From the NCBI GenBank assembly GCA_003024985.2, contig PXIH01S0023334.1: a stretch of DNA of 13,231 bases, one strand, 5' to 3'. The DNA comes from Euperipatoides rowelli (lineage: Eukaryota > Onychophora > Udeonychophora > Euonychophora > Peripatopsidae). Positions within the stretch are counted from its first letter, which is position 1. The number at the start of each line of letters is the position of its first letter. A program made the position numbers and the translations under genes. Under the pieces are notes generated by a model, which saw nothing but the letters and a program-made list of their open reading frames with translations, searched no databases and was not told the DNA's origin. This document shows, one piece after another, positions 7,964-13,231 of the stretch.

Positions 7964-10305
7964 ATTTTAACTTAATGTGAATTGAATATGAGTAATGGCA
8001 TGATCAAAAAACCCACAGTGCAGACAAAAAATAATTTAAGACTAACTAACTCATTATGGGTGTCCATACAAAAATAACTAAAATATTTTAATACAATTTA
8101 AAATTTTAAATACAGTGGCTTTAAAAAGAAATTATTTAATTACAGACTAAAACAATCTCAATAAATTTTTTGAGAAGTATCCACAATGTTAGAGAACTAT
8201 AATTAAAAAAAAAATCAAAGACAAAAAAAAATGATTTCATTGGTAACTTTTCTATAACAGATTAGGTGCAAGAACTGAACTAAGATATTAAAAAAAATTA
8301 AAATAAAAAGGTTAAGAAAATTTGGAATAGTGCCCGGTACAAAAATATTCATTTCAGAACCGAGTTCGATTGGTAAATGTCAAAACGGACACTATCTTTT
8401 TTTCATGGGAAGCAAGAAAACCAGGCACACACATAACAGACTCTGAAGAAAAGTTGAATTGACAGTTAAAAGGAGAAGTTGTGAGTAAAACAGCAAAAAG
8501 ATAGAAATTCTTTCTGTGTTGAAGAATTAATTCAGCAATGGAACCAAATCAAAATTTAAAATTTAATTCATGCACATAATGTATGCACAAAACAACTTGG
8601 AAAAAAATATCAATAATTTAAAAAAAAAAAACGAAATTGGAAAATTTTAGCACAGTTTTGTACTACTAAAAAAATCAATAAAAATTATAAAAATGGAAAA
8701 AAATTCTTGTCATGAATCAAAGATCATACTAGCATGACTAAACAATATTTTTAATCATATTTACAAAAAAAAATCATCCAAATCCCAAAAGGTGTTAAAA
8801 TGCAGTGCCCAAAACTGTACTAAAATGTTTTAGTACTTACGCGACTTGTCACAAAAAAAAACAGTCAATCCGGTCAAACTCCCCGCAAGCTGACAGGAGA
8901 CTAATTATACTGTAGAAAATAAAAAACCCCTTATTTTAACTACCAAGATTTGATCAGAATCTTACCATTACTAAACATTGCTCACAACAGCAAACAGTAA
9001 ATACAACATGTGACAAGGCCAAACTTAAGAATTTATGAACGGCACATTAAACGGAAATGGATCACATACTTCACTTTAATTTTATTTAAAAAAACAATTT
9101 AAGAAATATCTTTGGTTCACGATCGAAATTTAAAAATTTTAACATTAACGTCTATGTTGACGTAAATTCAACAATAAATTAAAAACTAAAAAAATTGTCA
9201 AACTCAAATAAAATATGGTTTTAAAACAAGCTTGTCAAGAATTACATTATTTGTAATTACTAAATGAAATAAAATTCAACTCAAGATTTGACAAGATACA
9301 ATTTAAACCAAATTTATAAAAAATTACCAACCGGGTCGGCGCATAAAAATATTTGAAACTTTAACAAATTCAAATTTGAACTTGGGAAAGCTAATGCATT
9401 ATAGACAAAAATTAAATTTATTAAAAAAAATAAATTAAAGAACCGATTTTGCACAATCCAACATGTACAAAGTACATTACTAACATTACTTTAAATTTAC
9501 TGATAGCTTAATATACGTTACTTTAAATTTAACAAAGATAAAGAATTTGAAAAAAGAAACTGATTTACAAAACTTTAACAAAACCTCCGGATGCAATGGC
9601 AAAGAATTCAACATACTTTACTTGAAAAGCAAAAAAAAAACATAACAGACTTCTTTAACATATTATCATGTTTAATATTTAGCAAACACATTATTTAGGG
9701 AGGACCATGATTTAAACGGAAACTCATCTTTAATCACTTTGAACAATTTTAACTCAACTTTGCTTGGCAAAAACGAATTTACTTTGCCAAAACATTCCTG
9801 CACGTAAATCAAAAAAAATAATTAAAAAGGTTTACTAAACAAACATCTTGGATTGTACAAAAATCGATGATGTAAGCATAAATTGTGTAAAATATTTATT
9901 TAAAAAAAAAAACTAACACATCTCAAATTTTATTTTGAGATCAAATACGTTTAACAACAACAAAAAAAAATAAGAAAACCTGTCATTAATATTTTAACAA
10001 ATTTTAATTCAAGGATCTGACTTTGGTTTAGAAGAATTAAAAATTAAATTAAAATAAATTAATTAAAAGTTTAATACTGCAGGTAAGGGTTTTAAAATCT
10101 AAAAAAAAAGAAAAGGGGAGAAAAAGAATTAATAAATTTTACAAATCAACTACTTTACTAACATCGGAAAAAATAACATTAACATTATTAACTTTAAATT
10201 TTAAAGATTTTCAACAGAAAAAGAATATAACATTTTTAAAAATCTCCCCCTCTCCTAAATTGAACTATCATCACCCTAGCGCAGCCACCAAGAGGTGCTG
10301 AATCA
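7964..10305 (-). other. Long untranslated leader of the retrotransposon
   Basis: About 2.3 kb between gag and the primer-binding region has no credible open frame on either strand. It is very AT-rich, with many oligo-A runs of 7-10 bases on the plus strand (for example near 8200-8230, 8620, 9900 and 9960) and scattered TTTAAATTT-type words. No part of it repeats elsewhere in the window. It occupies the 5' untranslated position, where packaging signals would lie, but no specific structure could be identified by eye. Confidence 0.65.
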
Positions 10306-10323
10306 TGTCGCAAAAAGACGCCA
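10306..10323 (-). promoter_or_regulatory. Primer-binding-site candidate
   Basis: In the sense direction the LTR ends TACAACA, followed by five bases (TATTT) and then TGGCGTCTTTTTGCGACA. A tRNA primer ends in CCA, so a primer-binding site starts with TGG, as seen here. A tRNA matching it would end GACGCCA, with G as the discriminator base. I could not match the remaining bases to a specific tRNA, and the T-rich middle is unusual, so the site may be decayed or coincidental. Confidence 0.45.
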
Positions 10324-11756
10324 AAATATGTTGTACCCCCCCCCCTCACATCACACCCCTACTATTTTTATATATCATAAAATACATAAGATGTGAAAGG
10401 GGAATATAACTTGCTATTTTTTATTTCACTGAATCCCAGCTAGAATAGTGTGTTGCTACTGTTTGGCCATATCATACCAGTCTACACCTGTCAAAATAGT
10501 CAGGCAAAATCATGAATATGGTCAAACAAAACCTAACTAATAAATTTAAATAAACAGTCAAATAAAAACCAATTGGGAAAAACAACATAGCAGAAAGAAA
10601 AATATAAATTATTGTAACTTTATTGAAGTTGTTCCTAATTGCCTATGTATGCCATTACTAGTGAGAATCTAATTGTGCGTGTGAATAATGCTAAGTCTAC
10701 CAGGTACACAGGAACACTTTGATGGTACTCTTCTTTGGAGCACGCCCCGCACTGTTAGTGCATGGCCTGGTAGCTTACTGTACCTAACTTATTGGCCTAA
10801 ATTTTTATATTTCATTTTTGTGTTTAAAATTAAATCTTCCTGGCCTAACATAAGTTGTACTGGGGATGCACAACATTGAGAGATTTCCCTATCANATTAA
10901 TGCAANTAGACAAGTGGCCTTANAACTANCTAACAACTGTGTTTAGGTATAAAATATTACGGAACTCTTAAACTTAACTTGACAGCATCTAAAAATATAA
11001 GAACATCCTACACTCTTTTAGCAACACAAACTATTCGGAGAAATACCTGAGACTACAGATATTCAGATTTATGAATATCGTAATGCAGCCTATCAAGCGC
11101 CTAAATAAAAACATATAAAAAATAACTATCTACATTCTGGCTAACTAAAATATACTGTATGGACACCCCTAACACTGACTAGTCTGCACTAAATAAATAA
11201 ACTGATCACGCCATAATTAGATTAATAGTGAAACATATTAAGGAATATTTTGGCCAATCGGCCGTAGCTGAATATATTGAATTTTACAATTAAAAAATAC
11301 ATTATTTAGAGATTTCAATTTTATATCATTATACTCATTTAAATAAAATGGAAACTATACATAAATACAATTTGCTGGTCACTCTAATTCCCTAACTAAG
11401 ATCTAAATATTTCCGTGATATAAGTAATTACTTACACAGAGCAATGTTACTGTTCTTTGAGATCTCGTAAATGAAATTCATCTGATTGGTTTGGGAACAC
11501 AATTTAAAAATTGAAACTCCGCTTGCAACTTACAAATTTATTAAATGGAAAGGCATCTGTTGGTAGACTCTGCAGTTGGAAATTCTACACAGGGAACATC
11601 GGCACTTTTGATCTGAAAAATACTGACTAAAAAGATTAATCAAATTTATTAAACATTTCAGTAAACCAAAAACTGGACACATTCATCAATCTTAACGGTA
11701 TCGGCAGTCTTCTTCTTAGGTATGCGGGTAGTGACTTCCATCAGCTTCTGCTACCA

Positions 11757-11794
11757 TACTATGGTGATCTCTTTGTACTATGGTGATCTCTTCG
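11757..11794. repeat. 19-bp tandem duplication in the 5' LTR
   Basis: TACTATGGTGATCTCTTTG (11757-11775) is repeated as TACTATGGTGATCTCTTCG (11776-11794). The left LTR has only one copy (about 2983-3001), so the duplication arose in the right LTR after the two copies separated. Confidence 0.85.
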
Positions 11795-12102
11795 TTAAGG
11801 CATTATTCTTTAAATTACTTCAGCATTCACGAATCAGGTTAAGGATACAATATGCTATATAGTATGATCCTCAATAGGAATAATTTCAGGATATATATGG
11901 TTATATTTATATATATTTATTTAATAATGACTAAAAAAACAAGAAATTTATTTAAAAAACATTTATTGAACATAATTTTTTACAAGTCAATANAATTACA
12001 CATTCTTCATAGTTTAATAAGTTTTCCATTGTTTTAAAGATTGCAATAGTTTGATTAGCTAATAATCCATATAGTTCGACTTTTTGCAAGGCTTGCAAGG
12101 CG

Positions 12103-12297
12103 TTGTTCCAAAAATTAGTAACAGTCCACCCAGGTAGCTACCTGTGGATTTTGGCTGAAGTTTCCCAAAATGCAACATTAAACGCGTTTGAGGAGTGCAG
12201 AGATGATGGTCAGAGGAGCAATAACACAAAGGAGTTCAAGATAAGATCAGAATCACAGTGGGAGTCAGATTTATCAATGGCAAAATTACTCAAATGA
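12103..12297 (+). other. Short open frame in module A, unlikely to be a gene
   Basis: A 64-codon plus-strand frame, antisense to the retrotransposon, ends KLLK and then TGA. The same frame can be followed in the left copy at about 128-318, where it has the same end but one TAG. Most differences I could see between the copies change the amino acid, which argues against selection for a protein. No domain is recognised. It could be an old coding fragment captured in the LTR or a chance frame. Confidence 0.25.
12131..12144. other. 14-bp perfect palindrome CAGGTAGCTACCTG (right copy)
   Basis: This is identical to the palindrome in the left copy of module A at 152-165. It lies inside the short plus-strand frame. 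Confidence 0.6.
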
Positions 12298-13231
12298 AAC
12301 AGTCCAAGCTTACATTAATATTGTTCTAAAAGTCTCTTGACAGACAAGATAGAGTTTATCTGCAAATAAGTTTAGGCTTCATATACACACACTTTCAAAG
12401 TTAAATTAAAGTTCATATACTTGATATATGGATTAGAATATTTTAAAGGCATTTAACATATAATCAAAACGGCATCCTAACTCATACTTTAGAGTAACCA
12501 AAATAATTTCAAATAAAAATAATATAAATAAACTAAACTAACTTTGACCAACGCAATAAACAAATATGTTTAAATATTAATTTCAAATCGCAATTAATAA
12601 TATTAATTGAACAGCAAGATAAAAATACAATTTAATACTGAGAAAATGAATGAGAGAAACGCAGTGAAAAACGCCTGCGATCCGACCATCCCGTGCCAAG
12701 CATCAATGAGCGCTGGTACATAGGGTTGGATTTGACATGGATTTTTTTAAAGGTGGAGTGGGAGGTAAGAAGGCAGATGAAAATAAATACGCCACTCTCA
12801 ATCAAAAAACAAAGTTAAAAAAATGTCACTAATAATATTTTGATAAAGTTTAAATTTTAACAGATCAAATAAATCATGCTGACATAAAGAATTCATTACA
12901 TCACGATCTCAAAGGAGGAGAAACCACTTATGCCAAAAATAATTGATTTAAAAAAATAAAATGTCAACAAACAAAAAGTACAAATTAAAGAAAATAAAAG
13001 ATGCAATATACAAGAGATCAAGAATTAAAATTCAGTTCAATTTCAACTAATTAAAATTAACACAGACAAATTTAAGAGGTGGCAAGGTAAATTAAAATAA
13101 AGTTGGAATAGAGTTTTAAATTTAATTCATAATTCATTATAGAATTAAAATATTTAATTAAAGACTTTTTGTCTAAAACAATTCAGGTTTACGGAACACA
13201 GTTGAGTGGGAATCAACTGCATTAAAAAATT

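Larger units (their letters stand above)
11994..13210. repeat. Module A, right copy, inside the 5' LTR
   Basis: This matches 1-1239 and sits between modules B and C. Its left edge as judged here depends on where the left copy is cut by the window start, immediately after an n at 11993. Its right edge, GTTGAGTGGG (13201-13210), coincides with the last base shared by the two copies and is followed at once by module C. Much of it is AT-rich, with a more GC-balanced patch at about 12670-12780. Confidence 0.85.
1532..13231 (-). mobile_element. Degenerate Ty3/gypsy-type LTR retrotransposon
   Basis: The element reads right to left: 5' LTR (from beyond the window end to 10329), a long leader, gag, protease, reverse transcriptase, RNase H, integrase, then the 3' LTR (3507 to 1532). 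Placing integrase after RNase H is the Ty3/gypsy order and not the Ty1/copia order. The LTRs are recognised as long direct repeats in the same orientation flanking the coding core, with terminal TGTTGTA/TACAACA inverted repeats. The internal region is about 6.8 kb (3508-10328). No envelope gene is possible because the pol remnant ends about 16 bases from the 3' LTR. Several stops, frameshifts and lost catalytic residues show that this copy is inactive. The clade within Ty3/gypsy could not be assigned. Confidence 0.9.
10329..13231 (-). repeat. 5' LTR, incomplete at window end (modules B-A-C)
   Basis: On the plus strand it starts TGTTGTAC at 10329, the same edge as the left LTR. Module B (to about 11918) matches 1532-3132. 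An unmatched stretch of about 75 bases follows, then module A (11994-13210), then the first 21 bases of module C (13211-13231), which match 3204-3224. By comparison with the left LTR, about 280 further bases should lie past the window end, giving a full LTR near 3.2 kb. Private changes are a ten-C run at 10336-10345, a 19-base tandem duplication at 11757-11794 and the deletion near 11058-11062. Five unresolved bases fall inside it. The frames at 10688-10879 and 11852-12037 are not convincing genes. Confidence 0.75.

Noticed and set aside
6913-7975. Plus-strand frames opposite gag
   Set aside because: Antisense shadows; gag is identified by its zinc knuckle and frame continuity with the protease.
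11852-12037. 61-codon plus-strand frame across the B/A joint
   Set aside because: It is AT-rich, hydrophobic by composition and contains an n; the left LTR has no equivalent.
1-13231. CRISPR array, tRNA or rRNA genes, phage or defence systems
   Set aside because: There are no regularly spaced short repeats, no cloverleaf-forming segment noticed by eye, and no such protein motifs.

Overview
The window looks like eukaryotic, probably invertebrate, genomic DNA. It is AT-rich and full of oligo-A/T and TA microsatellites, with no bacterial-style gene packing. Its only recognisable genes are the remains of one long Ty3/gypsy-type (Metaviridae-like) LTR retrotransposon on the minus strand. The host species cannot be named from the sequence. 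Nine unresolved bases (n at 3133, 3722, 5052, 5504, 10895, 10906, 10923, 10929 and 11993) point to a low-coverage or repeat-collapsed assembly.

Layout, left to right on the plus strand: (1) 1-1239, 'module A', the first of two roughly 1.2 kb copies. (2) 1240-1531, a unique spacer ending in an AT microsatellite. (3) 1532-3507, the 3' LTR of the minus-strand element, bounded by TGTTGTA and TACAACA; it contains 'module B' (1532-3132) and 'module C' (3204-3507) but no module A. (4) 3508-7963, the coding core, read right to left as gag, aspartic protease, reverse transcriptase, RNase H, integrase and an integrase tail with a GPF motif. (5) 7964-10328, about 2.4 kb of AT-rich untranslated leader with a possible primer-binding site beside the LTR. 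(6) 10329-13231, the 5' LTR, arranged B-A-C and cut off by the window end just after C begins.

The core is a dead copy. At least seven in-frame stops and about six frameshifts interrupt what was probably one continuous gag-pol frame. The RT YxDD box reads FQDN, the Gag zinc knuckle has lost its last Cys, and the integrase HHCC has lost its second His, although the integrase DDE triad survives. The pol end almost touches the 3' LTR, so there is no room for an envelope gene.

The most unusual aspect is the LTR structure. The complete LTR would be about 3.2 kb. The left LTR lacks exactly the stretch (A) that lies displaced upstream at 1-1239, and the break in A coincides with the point where C resumes. 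Both the A pair and the B pair differ by roughly 5% by eye. This could be a rearranged LTR, tandem or nested copies, a mobile A segment, or an assembly scramble. I see no non-transposon gene, RNA gene or CRISPR array, and no convincing new biological system.
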